A DNA stretch of 64,000 bases, taken from positions 124,001-188,000 of the forward strand of contig LIUM01000046.1 of NCBI GenBank assembly GCA_001462345.1, in the 5' to 3' direction. Numbering within the stretch: position 1 is the first letter of the stretch; each line of letters opens with the position of its first letter. The position numbers and the translations under genes were made by a program. The notes under the pieces were generated by a model that made no database searches, was not told where the DNA came from, and was given only the letters and a program-made list of their open reading frames with translations. Below are positions 17,971 to 26,841 of this stretch, piece after piece. This DNA comes from Fibrobacteria bacterium AD312. GTDB lineage: Bacteria; Fibrobacterota; Fibrobacteria; Fibrobacterales; Fibrobacteraceae.

Positions 17971-18677
17971 AAAGACTATACCTACTTTTAGGCGGAATTT
18001 CTGCACTTGCTCTCATTATTTATGCACTTGTTCCAAATCGAGAATTCAAGGAATCTCTATATCCTATTTCGGAAAGTACCATTGTCAGGACTTATGATGA
18101 CCAAGCCGATGGCGGTAAGTCTATTACTCAGCTTTCTATTGTAGATTCAGCTCTCTTGTTCAATTGCAAACTCCATAACGATACCACAAAACCCGCTTGG
18201 TGTGGTTTGATTTGGGATCTTAATTCACAAAAGAATGATGATTATCGAAACTGGACTTTTGTCGATTCCTTAATCTTAAATATTTCTAGTCAAAACATTA
18301 ATGAAATCATTATCAAGGTTTGGACTTATGATCCAGATGTCACTGATCCTTCCAAAGTAAACTCATTTCGTCCTCTCATTAAAGAATGGAGAGTAAAAGG
18401 GGGCGAGGAACGACTTGCTATTCCAATGAATGAACTCTATGTTCCTGATTTTTGGTATAAAGACAATAATGTCAATAAAAAGTTAAAACAAAGGCATCAG
18501 GAATCTGTAGCTCGATTTGAAATTGCTCCAGGTTGGAAAGTAGCTCGTGACTCAGAGTTTTCGATTTCTATAAAATCAATTGATGTCAAAGGGATTAGTA
18601 ATCTAGCTTTTGGGGTTATTTTATTTTTCTTTCTTGTCATTGTTTCAATCGCCATCGGATTTCGTCAAAAAAATTAA
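17967..18677 (+). CDS. Membrane-anchored periplasmic sensor-like protein, paralogue of the next gene's N-terminus
   Basis: The 236-residue product has a transmembrane segment at residues about 4-22, a periplasmic domain of about 190 residues and a second transmembrane segment near residues 213-232. The periplasmic part (RTYDDQADGGKS, WCGLIWDL, then VPDFWY) aligns well with the sensor of the downstream AraC-type protein (YSYGDQDDGG, AGMGIDL, IPEWWF). It looks like a galactose-binding/CIA30-type jelly roll. It has no cytoplasmic effector domain. Translationally coupled to the zinc-ribbon gene and two bases from the AraC gene. Function unknown. Confidence 0.7.
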   Translation: MKRLYLLLGGISALALIIYALVPNREFKESLYPISESTIVRTYDDQADGGKSITQLSIVDSALLFNCKLHNDTTKPAWCGLIWDLNSQKNDDYRNWTFVDSLILNISSQNINEIIIKVWTYDPDVTDPSKVNSFRPLIKEWRVKGGEERLAIPMNELYVPDFWYKDNNVNKKLKQRHQESVARFEIAPGWKVARDSEFSISIKSIDVKGISNLAFGVILFFFLVIVSIAIGFRQKN

Positions 18678-18679
18678 AA

Positions 18680-19819
18680 ATGAATAAGACACGTAGAATT
18701 TATACCCATTATTTGTTCACTATACTATGTCTCTTCATGACATGGTTTTTCTTTCATTCAAAACAAGTGGATATTTATCCGTCGGATTCATTTCCAAATT
18801 CAGTGATTTATTCTTACGGTGATCAGGACGATGGCGGCACATCGACGGCTTCCTTGTCAAAAGGGGATTCATCCATTACGTTATCATTACTCGTACGCTC
18901 TGGTATAGCCTATCCTTATGCAGGCATGGGAATAGATTTAATCTCTGACACAGAAAAACTCTCAGGTCATTTTATTGACTTTTCTTCTTATGATTCTCTA
19001 AGCATTACTCTTCGAACCAAATACATGAAGCAAGTTCAAGTCAAACTGATTACTCACGATCCTAATTTGACTCGTCTTGAAGACCCTATGTCTGCAAGAT
19101 ATTTATTGCAAGTGATTCCATCTGATCGTTCTTATCAAAACATACATGTTCCTATTTCCAGCTTTTCTATTCCAGAATGGTGGTTTGAACGCAATGGATT
19201 TAAAGCTCCAGACCAGCTAAAATATCTTGAACGAGGAATAAAAATTGATATTTCAAGTGGTTCAGGAACCATGCTTGGCATCGCTGATGAAATAGAAATC
19301 AAAAAAATACAGCTATTTGGAGAAAATCATTTTATTAATAAATTAGTTTTTACTTTAGCCATCATTTTTACTGTTCTATTCCTTGGTTATTTTTGGATTC
19401 ATCGATCCAGAATAATGGCAGAACAATCTATCGAAGTAAAACTCCGTAAAGAACAGGCATTAGAAAATTACAGTAAGCTTCCTATAGAAAGTCATCAAAA
19501 GCAAGAAACGGAACGAGTCATCGATTACATTAATTCAAACTATCATAACGCTTCTCTTTCTCTAGAAGATGTTTGTCGAGAAGTGGGGCTTAATCGTAAT
19601 AAACTTTCTGATATTTTGAAAAAAAACGTGGGTATGACTTTTAGTAGTTTCGTCAATGAAATACGCTTAAAAGAAGCTTGCCGTCTTCTAATAGAAACTG
19701 ATCTTCAAGTAGTTGAAATATCCATTAATATTGGTTTTGGCAACGTAAGTCATTTTAACAAGGTTTTTAAACAAGCATATCAAAAAACCCCTTTAGAATA
19801 TAGGAGGGAACATGCATAA
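18680..19819 (+). CDS. Membrane-bound AraC-family regulator with periplasmic sensor
   Basis: A 379-residue protein. A transmembrane segment lies at residues about 11-26, a periplasmic jelly-roll-like sensor at about 28-220, and a second transmembrane segment at about 222-242. A linker follows, then an AraC DNA-binding domain from about residue 275 (SLSLEDVCREVGLNRNKLSD as first helix-turn-helix; IGFGNVSHFNKVFKQAYQ as second). The topology would carry an external, perhaps glycan, signal directly to DNA. The sensor is paralogous to the whole previous protein, suggesting hetero-assembly. Target genes cannot be read. The last eight bases overlap the AI-2E permease gene. Confidence 0.88.
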   Translation: MNKTRRIYTHYLFTILCLFMTWFFFHSKQVDIYPSDSFPNSVIYSYGDQDDGGTSTASLSKGDSSITLSLLVRSGIAYPYAGMGIDLISDTEKLSGHFIDFSSYDSLSITLRTKYMKQVQVKLITHDPNLTRLEDPMSARYLLQVIPSDRSYQNIHVPISSFSIPEWWFERNGFKAPDQLKYLERGIKIDISSGSGTMLGIADEIEIKKIQLFGENHFINKLVFTLAIIFTVLFLGYFWIHRSRIMAEQSIEVKLRKEQALENYSKLPIESHQKQETERVIDYINSNYHNASLSLEDVCREVGLNRNKLSDILKKNVGMTFSSFVNEIRLKEACRLLIETDLQVVEISINIGFGNVSHFNKVFKQAYQKTPLEYRREHA

Positions 19820-20963
19820 ACATTGGACCACCGATCGAATCATGCAATTTATTTTTGGTTTGATTGTCATCACTGTACTCATTTTACTCTTGAATTACTT
19901 AAGTGCCGTTCTTGTGCCTTTTGGAGCCGCTTTTTTAATCGCTTATATTTTAGATCCTATCGTTAATAAATTACAAGTAAAAGTCAAGTTTCGTATCATA
20001 TCCGTTCTTATCGTTTTGTTTTCATTCGCTGCCTTACTCACCATTGCTTTAATCATTTTTATCCCTCAAGTCACAGAAGAAATCCAAAGACTCGGCGCTC
20101 TGTTATCAAAGCTTTTAACAGACTCTTCCTGGAGAGGCCGTCTAAACGAAGTCATTCCTGAAAATTTCTGGGAAGGTTTGCGTAATTTAATTTCAATGGA
20201 AAGTATTGCTGAATCCATGCGTAGCCTTGATTTCTGGAAGGATGTACAATCCATTTTGTCTAAAGTCGTCCCAGGAGCTCTAGGTGTTTTATCTGGTACA
20301 GCGACTGTTATTTTTTGGATTGTAGGCGCAGCCTTGATTGTCATGTATTTGATTTTCATTATGCTTGATATGCCAAAGTTAAGAAGCAATATCAAAAAAT
20401 TAATTCCCTTGAAATACAAAGAAGAGGCCGCAGAACTTGCAAAAGAAATGGATTATTTTATGGCCTCCTATTTTAGAGCACAAACCATGGTTGCCTTTAC
20501 TGTGGGTATTCTTTTTGCCACAGCCTTCTCCATCATTGGCCTTCCAATGGGATTTTTATTTGGTCTATTTATTGGAACCTTAAACATGGTTCCTTATCTG
20601 CAAATAATAAGTATTCCTCTTGCACTGATATTAGGGATTGTCTATGGTCTTGATACAGGTATTCCTTTTTGGGAAGTCGCTTTACTTATAACAGCCATTT
20701 ATGCTACTATACAAGTCATACAAGACATGCTTATAGTTCCAAATATTGTTGGAAGAAGTATGAATTTACCACCTGTAGGAATCCTTCTTTCTTTATCTGT
20801 TTGGGGTAAGTTACTTGGCTTCTTAGGGCTTATTGTCGCTATCCCATTTACTTGTTTATGCTTAGTTTACCTCGATAAAATAAAGCGAAATAAGGATGCT
20901 CAAGACTTATTTTGGGAGTCTAAAGAGGAAGAAAACCCCCTAGACCCTTCTGTAACCCCCTAA
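19812..20963 (+). CDS. AI-2E family transporter (PF01594)
   Basis: A 383-residue polytopic membrane protein of the AI-2E/PerM superfamily, with about seven to eight transmembrane segments. LPMGFLFGLFIGTLNMVPY and the final VGRSMNLPPVGILLSLS are typical. The family exports varied solutes; the autoinducer-2 label is not evidence of that substrate. A strong ribosome site (AGGAGG) lies within the end of the AraC gene, so the two are coupled. The C-terminus is charged and cytoplasmic. Confidence 0.88.
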   Translation: MHKHWTTDRIMQFIFGLIVITVLILLLNYLSAVLVPFGAAFLIAYILDPIVNKLQVKVKFRIISVLIVLFSFAALLTIALIIFIPQVTEEIQRLGALLSKLLTDSSWRGRLNEVIPENFWEGLRNLISMESIAESMRSLDFWKDVQSILSKVVPGALGVLSGTATVIFWIVGAALIVMYLIFIMLDMPKLRSNIKKLIPLKYKEEAAELAKEMDYFMASYFRAQTMVAFTVGILFATAFSIIGLPMGFLFGLFIGTLNMVPYLQIISIPLALILGIVYGLDTGIPFWEVALLITAIYATIQVIQDMLIVPNIVGRSMNLPPVGILLSLSVWGKLLGFLGLIVAIPFTCLCLVYLDKIKRNKDAQDLFWESKEEENPLDPSVTP

Positions 20964-20999
20964 AATAGGGGCTTAAAGCAAAATAATTCAAAAAAAAAC

Positions 21000-21027
21000 T
21001 TGCTTACGCCTAAAAAAAAGGTATAAT
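21000..21027 (+). promoter_or_regulatory. Sigma-70-type promoter of the HU gene
   Basis: TTGCTT (21000-21005) and TATAAT (21022-21027) are separated by 16 bases, with an A-tract upstream that could act as an UP element. It lies 40 bases before the HU start codon. Confidence 0.75.
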
Positions 21028-21066
21028 ATCTTACATTGAATTTTCAACAACTATCAAGGAGTCATA

Positions 21067-21369
21067 ATGAATAAACAAGATCTCATCGGTGCTGTTCTTG
21101 CAGATAAAGCTGCTGGTATCGAAACAAAAGCTGCTGCAGAACGCGCAGTTAACGCTGTTATTGCAGCTATCACAGCTGGTATCAAGAAAGACGGTAACGT
21201 CCAATTGATCGGTTTTGGTACTTTCCTCGTTAAAGAACGCAGTGCTCGCATGGGTCGCAATCCAAAAACTGGTGCCGCTATGAAGATTAAAGCTTCTAAG
21301 ACGGTTGGTTTCAAAGCTGGTGCAGCATTAAAAGAAACAGCTAAGAAAACAAAAGTGGTAAAGAAATAA
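21067..21369 (+). CDS. HU family DNA-binding protein
   Basis: A 100-residue histone-like protein with an AAGGAG ribosome site. The pattern is classic: N-terminal helices with AAERAVNAV, then GNVQLIGFGTFLVKERSAR and RNPKTGAAMKI, the DNA-gripping beta-arm. The C-terminal tail is extra Lys-rich (KKTKVVKK). It bends and compacts chromosomal DNA as a dimer. It has its own promoter and terminator, and its codon use looks biased as in highly expressed genes. Confidence 0.95.
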   Translation: MNKQDLIGAVLADKAAGIETKAAAERAVNAVIAAITAGIKKDGNVQLIGFGTFLVKERSARMGRNPKTGAAMKIKASKTVGFKAGAALKETAKKTKVVKK

Positions 21370-21383
21370 TTTTTCTTTTCATG

Positions 21384-21414
21384 AAAAAGAACCGCTTCCT
21401 TAGCGGTTCTTTTT
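21384..21414 (+). terminator. Rho-independent terminator of the HU gene
   Basis: An inverted repeat with core AGAACCGCT/AGCGGTTCT (21388-21396 with 21402-21410) is followed by T-rich sequence, 15 bases after the HU stop. Confidence 0.9.
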
Positions 21415-21536
21415 CTTTATTTCTTCAAAACTATAGTGTCTTATAAATTTAGGACAGAAAAATTTGATTCCTAAATTTAAAACAAAAGCTAATTTCAACC
21501 ACAAATGAATCAAAAAATGATAATTAAGAGCGCCTC

Positions 21537-22829
21537 ATGAAAAAAATATATTTGCTTTTTGCTGCTGCGGTTATGCTTACAGCCTGTGGCGATGATGCAG
21601 CAAGTTCCGCACCAGAAAACGTGAATGGCAGTTCAACAACCGAATTATCCAGTGCAACAGATTTGGAGAAATCCTCGGACTCCAAGATAAATTCAAATAT
21701 TTCTTCCAGTTCCACATACAAGGAACCCGAAGATTCAGATCACTTTGTGGACGCTCGCGATGGTCGCAAGTACAAGATTGCTCATCTTTTTTCCCAGTCT
21801 TGGATGGCCGAGAACCTAAAATATGAAGATGGCGAAAGTACATGCATTTACTGGAATCCCGAAAATTGTGAGGAATACGGACGTTTCTACACATGGGAAG
21901 GTGCTACAAAAGCTTGCCCCGAAGGTTGGCGAATGCCGACTCAGAAAGATTGGAACTTGATTAGCAAGGAAACCTGGCGCGCTGGTTATTATGAATACAC
22001 AGGTTTTCTTACTGCAACGAGCGGTGTAGACAGTATGGGGACTTACGGTTTTGGTGCTCGTTTTACGGGAATTGACACAGTAGGTACTGACTCCTTGGGT
22101 AAGGATGGCTGGGTTGGCTTAAATTATAGTGTCGATTATTGGGTTGCAGGGGAGTTTAATGATGAATATGGCTTTGGTGTGGAAATGAACATGACTAACG
22201 GTTCTCCATCTTTCCTATTCAATGACAGATATGCTCTTCCCAATAAGAAGTACCGTTTGCCGGTTCGATGCATTAAGGAAACTGAAGGTTCTATGACCGA
22301 TTCTCGCGACGGTCAAACATACAGAACGATTGCCATCGGCAATCAAGTATGGATGGGTGAAAATCTGAATTACAAGACAGATTCCAGTAGAACTCGCACT
22401 GGTGAAGAGAATAATCCCCACAAATACGGCCAGCTCTACTCATACAACGATGCGGAAAAGGTTTGTCCAAGTGGTTGGCACCTTCCGACTGTGGAAGAAT
22501 GGCAGCCGTTAATCAATCTCGTTGATGATAATGCTGCTTCTGCCAGACTTACACTCAAGTCTTCTGAGGGGTGGAGTAACAAATACATCCGTGAAGATGA
22601 CTATGGATTCACAGCCTATCCTTCTGGATATATCAATGATTTTGGTGGTCTTGAAATAAATGGAAAAACCTTTTTGGAATACGATGACAATGCGCTCATG
22701 TGGGCCAAGACTCCGGAGCAAAACAAGAATAAATCCGCTATCATGATTTCGGATAATTTCTTTGATGCAGAAGCTATAGAAAATGAACCAACCTATAATT
22801 TCTACTCAGTTCGCTGCATTCGTGACTAG
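21537..22829 (+). CDS. FISUMP lipoprotein (two Fib_succ_major domains)
   Basis: The 430-residue product has a lipoprotein signal (AVMLTAC), then a Ser-rich linker to about residue 65. Two FISUMP (TIGR02145) domains follow. The first starts at DARDGRKYKIAHLFSQSWMA and includes CPEGWRMPTQKDW; the second starts at DSRDGQTYRTIAIGNQVWMG and includes CPSGWHLPTVEEW. Each has paired Cys likely forming disulfides and ends with (V)RCI. These surface proteins are the most expanded family of Fibrobacter; their function is unknown. Base composition looks richer in G+C than the neighbours, so recent transfer from a Fibrobacter-like genome is possible. Confidence 0.92.
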   Translation: MKKIYLLFAAAVMLTACGDDAASSAPENVNGSSTTELSSATDLEKSSDSKINSNISSSSTYKEPEDSDHFVDARDGRKYKIAHLFSQSWMAENLKYEDGESTCIYWNPENCEEYGRFYTWEGATKACPEGWRMPTQKDWNLISKETWRAGYYEYTGFLTATSGVDSMGTYGFGARFTGIDTVGTDSLGKDGWVGLNYSVDYWVAGEFNDEYGFGVEMNMTNGSPSFLFNDRYALPNKKYRLPVRCIKETEGSMTDSRDGQTYRTIAIGNQVWMGENLNYKTDSSRTRTGEENNPHKYGQLYSYNDAEKVCPSGWHLPTVEEWQPLINLVDDNAASARLTLKSSEGWSNKYIREDDYGFTAYPSGYINDFGGLEINGKTFLEYDDNALMWAKTPEQNKNKSAIMISDNFFDAEAIENEPTYNFYSVRCIRD

Positions 22830-23134
22830 CAACAAAATTCCGTTTTGTAAGCCCCTTTTCTGATGATTTTCTACTGCACAAATCTACAATTTTCACTAAA
22901 ATCATCCTATTTGCTCCTACGCAAACATATATGAGGTATAGTCTGGTCTGACAGAGCCTAGGGTGGGGATAGAATCGCAGCCGTATATTTTGACTCGATA
23001 GAACTAACTATTTAATGCTTTATTGTGCCCTAGTTCTCCGTTTTTAGCTTCTAACTATATTATAACCCCTTGATTAATATGTGCGTTTTATTAGATTTGG
23101 GCTTCTGAATTGAAATTTTTAAAGGTTTAATATC
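22830..23134. other. Intergenic region upstream of rpmH
   Basis: About 305 bases without a convincing gene. It must hold the rpmH operon promoter; TTGATT at 23070-23075 is a weak -35 candidate without a good -10. I see no terminator for the FISUMP gene and no DnaA-box cluster. Confidence 0.5.
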
Positions 23135-23290
23135 ATGAAAAGAACATTCCAACCACACAATCGTAAACGCGCCAATAAACAAGGTTTTCGTGCCCGTATG
23201 GAAGACCGCTGGGGTAGTGCTGTTATCAATCGTCGTCGAGCCAAAGGCCGTAAACGCTTAACCGTTAGTGACACTATTTATAAAAAATAA
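23135..23290 (+). CDS. rpmH: 50S ribosomal protein L34
   Basis: A 51-residue basic protein with the invariant L34 sequence start ([18 protein letters not shown]), RARM and an [10 protein letters not shown] segment, preceded by AAAGG. It is a late-assembling protein of the large subunit near the exit tunnel. It heads the conserved rpmH-rnpA-yidD-yidC operon. Its TAA stop is in the same frame as the downstream rnpA. Confidence 0.96.
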   Translation: MKRTFQPHNRKRANKQGFRARMEDRWGSAVINRRRAKGRKRLTVSDTIYKK

Positions 23291-23299
23291 GGTCGGGTT

Positions 23300-23644
23300 A
23301 TTGCCTCTTTAAGATCTTATCGGCTACGATCGCCATCTCAATTTCGACAAATTTCTGTCCAAGGCAAATTTGTCCGCTCTCCATCACTTACGATGAAGTG
23401 GATAAAAAGCCCAGACAGCATTTGTCGTTTTTGTTTTGTAGTCAAAAAGAAAAATGGTAATGCCGTCTATCGTAATCGATGCCGTCGTATCTTACGTCCT
23501 TTCTTCTTTGAATCCTCCTCTCAAATGAAAGAGCCTGTCTGGGCTATGATTTTCATTAACGAAAACTTCAAAGAGATGACTCCAGAGAAACTACGTGAGT
23601 CGGCAAATAAGCTTTTGTCTAAAATGGAGAAAAGCCTTTTATGA
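23300..23644 (+). CDS. rnpA: Ribonuclease P protein component, probable ATT start
   Basis: This frame encodes the protein subunit of RNase P, which binds the RNase P RNA and pre-tRNA leader; the signature is [15 protein letters not shown]. The only in-frame ATG (23393) would remove about 31 N-terminal residues that look like real RnpA ([20 protein letters not shown]). Between the rpmH TAA (23288-23290) and that ATG there is no ATG, GTG or TTG in frame. ATT at 23300 has AAGG seven bases upstream and gives 114 residues, a normal RnpA length. Restart or readthrough from rpmH, which is in the same frame, is the alternative. The stop overlaps the yidD start (ATGA). Confidence 0.85.
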   Translation: MASLRSYRLRSPSQFRQISVQGKFVRSPSLTMKWIKSPDSICRFCFVVKKKNGNAVYRNRCRRILRPFFFESSSQMKEPVWAMIFINENFKEMTPEKLRESANKLLSKMEKSLL

Positions 23645-23895
23645 TCTTAAAATCAATAAAAAAAATTTGCCAATTGATCTTAATTCTTCCTATTCGCGCT
23701 TATCAGTATATACACCCCTCTTTTTTTAGAGGGACATGTCGTTTTTATCCAACATGCTCTCACTATGCAATTGAAGCCATTGAAACTCACGGAGCTTTAA
23801 AAGGTTTCTATCTTGCTGTTTTTCGGATTATTCGATGCAACCCGTTTTGTAAGGGTGGCTACGATCCCGTTCCTCCACGTAAGGAATCATTATGA
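23641..23895 (+). CDS. yidD: Membrane protein insertion efficiency factor YidD
   Basis: An 84-residue protein with an amphipathic N-terminus and the YidD signature [19 protein letters not shown], then [14 protein letters not shown]. It associates with the inner membrane and assists YidC/Sec-dependent insertion. It overlaps rnpA and yidC by four bases each. Confidence 0.95.
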   Translation: MILKSIKKICQLILILPIRAYQYIHPSFFRGTCRFYPTCSHYAIEAIETHGALKGFYLAVFRIIRCNPFCKGGYDPVPPRKESL

Positions 23896-25724
23896 ATAGA
23901 AATACAATTATAGGCTCTGTTCTTATCGCTGCCATTATGATATGGTGGATGACAACAATGCCAAAGCCACAACCAGCACCTCAAAAAGTGGAAAAGGCTA
24001 TTGCTTCTGAAGTGTCTCAAGATGTCAAAAATGAATCAAAAAATTCTCTTGAAATTCCATCTCTCAAAAGCAATACTGATTCTACTTCAAGTAAAGCACC
24101 TGCTTTTTTTTCCTCTAATGACACTTTAGCAAAAGACTCTCTTGCAAGTGATTCTCTAATTGAACTGCCACCCCCTGTTTTAGAAAAAAGTATTGTTGTA
24201 GAAACAGACTTATTTATCTTAAAACTTTCTAATCGCGGTGCCAAAGTTTCAAGCGTCATTATCAAAACGCTTACTGATAACGAAGGAAATTTCCCAGAAC
24301 TCATAGAAGACACCTCTGCTGGTGCGCTTGATCTTAAATTAGACAAAACAAATCTAAGTGATGCTTTATTTGCTGTTTCACCAGAAACGCCATCTAAAAT
24401 CGTAGTTGATAAAGACACAACGATTCAATTCGTTTTCACAGACCCGAACCAAAATAAAGTAATTCGTTCGTATTCTTTTTCAAAAACAGGCTCTGCAGTT
24501 AGACAAAGTAACCGTTTTGAAGGATTTCAACCAAATGATTATGAAATTCTTTGGAATGGCGGTATGCGCGAAACAGAACAGTTTCCAAAAGGCAAGAACA
24601 TTGGGGCTAATTACTTCTTCAGCGAAATCATTTATAACAACACTTATAGTGTAGAACGCGAAGTAATTCAAGAAAAAAAGAAATTCAATGACACCGAAGG
24701 AAAAGTTTTATGGGCTGGACTACGTCGCAAGTATGTAGCCATGAGCATCCAATTTGACGAGCCCACCGATGCGGTCGTTCAAGGGGAACCATTAAAAGGC
24801 TCGAAAGAAAAGAATAATCCAGGTACTTATCAGTTAAGCGTGAGCGATTATCTAAAAGGCGCAGACTCCCTTAACTTTAACCTTATGATTCTTCCACTAG
24901 AATGGACAAAAATTAAATCTCTAGATAAAGATTATGAAAAAGTAATCGTCAGTGGCTGGCAGTGGATTGGCGCTGATGTTTGGTTTGTCGCTCTTTGTGG
25001 TTTACTATTATCATTATTAAAAATATTCTACTCATTTATCCCAAATTATGGTATTGCCATTATCTTATTAACAATATTAGTTCGTATTGCAACAACACCA
25101 TTAACCATAAAGCAATTACGCTCCACAAAAGAAATGGGTAAAATCAAGCCAGAACTTGATGCCATTAATGTGAAGTATCGTGCAGAGCCTCAGAAGAAAC
25201 AAGCTGCTATTATGGAACTTTATGCAAAACATAATATCAACCCCATGGCATCGTGCACGGGTGGCTGCTTCCCAATGCTTCTTCAATTCCCTATCTTCAT
25301 TGGTCTTTTTATTATTCTTGCTCGCGCCATCGAACTTAGAGGCATGCCATTTATAGGTTGGATTAGTGACTTGTCTAGATCCGATGTGATCTGGAATGGA
25401 ATGAGCATTCCTTATATTATGCCAGAAGGTCTTTCTATTCTACCTTTAATTATGGTTGTCACTACTTATTTCCAAACAAAACAATCTATGGCAGCAATGA
25501 CCGATCCAGCTCAACGTAAAATGATGATTTGGATGATGCCTGGTATGATGTTTGTCTTTAGTGCAGTGATGCCTTCTGGTCTTGTTTTATACTGGATTAT
25601 ATCTAATCTATGGGGTATTGGGCAATACGCTATTATTCATCGTGAAAAAGCAGTTGCTTCGCCTACAGACGCAAACATTCAAGATGCACAAATCGTTAAG
25701 CCTAAAAAGAAGAAAAAGAAATAA
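23892..25724 (+). CDS. yidC: Membrane protein insertase YidC
   Basis: The 610-residue product has an N-terminal transmembrane segment, a large periplasmic domain (residues about 90-350, behind a Ser/Lys-rich linker) and a C-terminal insertase core with five membrane segments. That core includes [16 protein letters not shown] with the conserved groove Arg, [20 protein letters not shown] and a Met-rich penultimate helix. A poly-Lys tail (KPKKKKKK) is typical. It inserts and folds inner-membrane proteins. It is coupled to yidD. Confidence 0.96.
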   Translation: MNRNTIIGSVLIAAIMIWWMTTMPKPQPAPQKVEKAIASEVSQDVKNESKNSLEIPSLKSNTDSTSSKAPAFFSSNDTLAKDSLASDSLIELPPPVLEKSIVVETDLFILKLSNRGAKVSSVIIKTLTDNEGNFPELIEDTSAGALDLKLDKTNLSDALFAVSPETPSKIVVDKDTTIQFVFTDPNQNKVIRSYSFSKTGSAVRQSNRFEGFQPNDYEILWNGGMRETEQFPKGKNIGANYFFSEIIYNNTYSVEREVIQEKKKFNDTEGKVLWAGLRRKYVAMSIQFDEPTDAVVQGEPLKGSKEKNNPGTYQLSVSDYLKGADSLNFNLMILPLEWTKIKSLDKDYEKVIVSGWQWIGADVWFVALCGLLLSLLKIFYSFIPNYGIAIILLTILVRIATTPLTIKQLRSTKEMGKIKPELDAINVKYRAEPQKKQAAIMELYAKHNINPMASCTGGCFPMLLQFPIFIGLFIILARAIELRGMPFIGWISDLSRSDVIWNGMSIPYIMPEGLSILPLIMVVTTYFQTKQSMAAMTDPAQRKMMIWMMPGMMFVFSAVMPSGLVLYWIISNLWGIGQYAIIHREKAVASPTDANIQDAQIVKPKKKKKK

Positions 25725-25740
25725 CTTTCTCTCTCAAAAA

Positions 25741-25769
25741 AAAAACGACGAGTAAAATCGTCGTTTTTT
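25741..25769 (+). terminator. Rho-independent terminator of the yidC operon
   Basis: The stem AACGACGA/TCGTCGTT (25744-25751 with 25758-25765) sits between A-runs and T-runs, about 20 bases after the yidC stop. Confidence 0.9.
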
Positions 25770-25863
25770 ATTTACCCCTTTTTTCAACCACAAAAATCAA
25801 TACTATTCAAGCTCAATAGATATGTTTTGTATTTATTAACGTTGCTAAAAAATTACTCGTGAT

Positions 25864-26658
25864 TTAATTCGTTTGTGACTTTAATTTCAAAAGCAATTGA
25901 TATAAGTCTAAAAACTGCTCTGGAGATAACTCTTCGGCACGAGTGTTTTCAGATAGGTTGAGAAAAGAAAGGGCCTTAAAAACCATTTCTTTTTCAAAAG
26001 AGGTACTTAAAGAATTAGCAATGCGCTTTCGCTTCATAGAAAAAGCAAGCTGAACCCATTCAAAAAAACCTTCTGGTGCTTTTATCGGATTTTCTCGAGG
26101 CACAATCATAATGGTTGCACTATCCACGTTTGGCTTTGGGGTAAAATGTTCAGGGCCAATTTTTCTTAATAGGCGTGGTTCTCCATAAGAGCGAACCCAT
26201 ACCGAAAGGCTTCCATATGCTTTAGTGCAAGGAACGGCACACAAGCGTTCTGCGGCCTCCAATTGCACCATACCCATAAAACCCGAGGTCTTTGACAAAC
26301 GAGGCATTAAGCCCGCAATGATAGCTGTAGAAACATTGTAAGGTAAGTTCCCTGTTATCCAAGACAAAGGGTGCTCTTCTAACCACTGCAAAAGATCAAA
26401 TTTCAAAAAGTCAACATTGACTATAGAGAAATTCGAATCCTCCGCAAAACGCTCTTTGAGTAATGCAGCACACTGATCATCAATTTCGACTGCCGTCAAT
26501 GGGACATTCTTTTTTAATAGATGCTTTGTCATGGCACCGTGCCCTGGGCCAATTTCTAATATAGCCTGGTTATTCACAGGTAAATCGTCTGCAATCAATT
26601 TTGCAGTTGAATCATCTAAAAAGTTTTGTCCAAATCGTCGACGGCGTGCTCTATCCAT
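25864..26658 (-). CDS. rsmA: 16S rRNA dimethyladenosine transferase
   Basis: A 264-residue SAM-dependent methyltransferase of the KsgA/Dim1 family, with FGQNFLDD at the N-terminus, the SAM-binding EIGPGHGAMT, and the NLPYNVST catalytic motif. It dimethylates two adjacent adenosines near the 3' end of 16S rRNA during small-subunit assembly. It stands alone on the minus strand, convergent with yidC. Confidence 0.95.
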   Translation of the reverse strand: MDRARRRRFGQNFLDDSTAKLIADDLPVNNQAILEIGPGHGAMTKHLLKKNVPLTAVEIDDQCAALLKERFAEDSNFSIVNVDFLKFDLLQWLEEHPLSWITGNLPYNVSTAIIAGLMPRLSKTSGFMGMVQLEAAERLCAVPCTKAYGSLSVWVRSYGEPRLLRKIGPEHFTPKPNVDSATIMIVPRENPIKAPEGFFEWVQLAFSMKRKRIANSLSTSFEKEMVFKALSFLNLSENTRAEELSPEQFLDLYQLLLKLKSQTN

Positions 26659-26711
26659 AAAATCAAATTTAGTTATTCCTTACTCATTAATAGAATAGTG
26701 AAAAAAATAAA

Positions 26712-26763
26712 GACTTAAATGAAACAAATTAACACTCGCTTAATTAAATAGGATTAATCACAT
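26712..26763 (+). repeat. Dispersed AT-rich intergenic repeat (copy 1)
   Basis: The stretch GACTTAAATGAAACAAATTA, followed by AACACTCGCTTAATTAAATA, closely resembles two stretches near 54508-54546 and 54686-54725, sharing a CTTAAAT...AACA...TTAATTAAATA framework. All three lie between genes. I cannot tell whether it is a mobile remnant or a regulatory element. Confidence 0.4.
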
Positions 26764-26841
26764 TAAATATCCTCCTTTTTTTTATCAGAAGATCCAGAAA
26801 ATAGTCTTTTACTTGACTTATTTATATTCTATTTTTTTTCG

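Noticed and set aside
22830-23134. Possible replication origin next to rpmH
   Set aside because: No cluster of DnaA boxes and no dnaA or dnaN gene is seen; the operon context alone is not enough.
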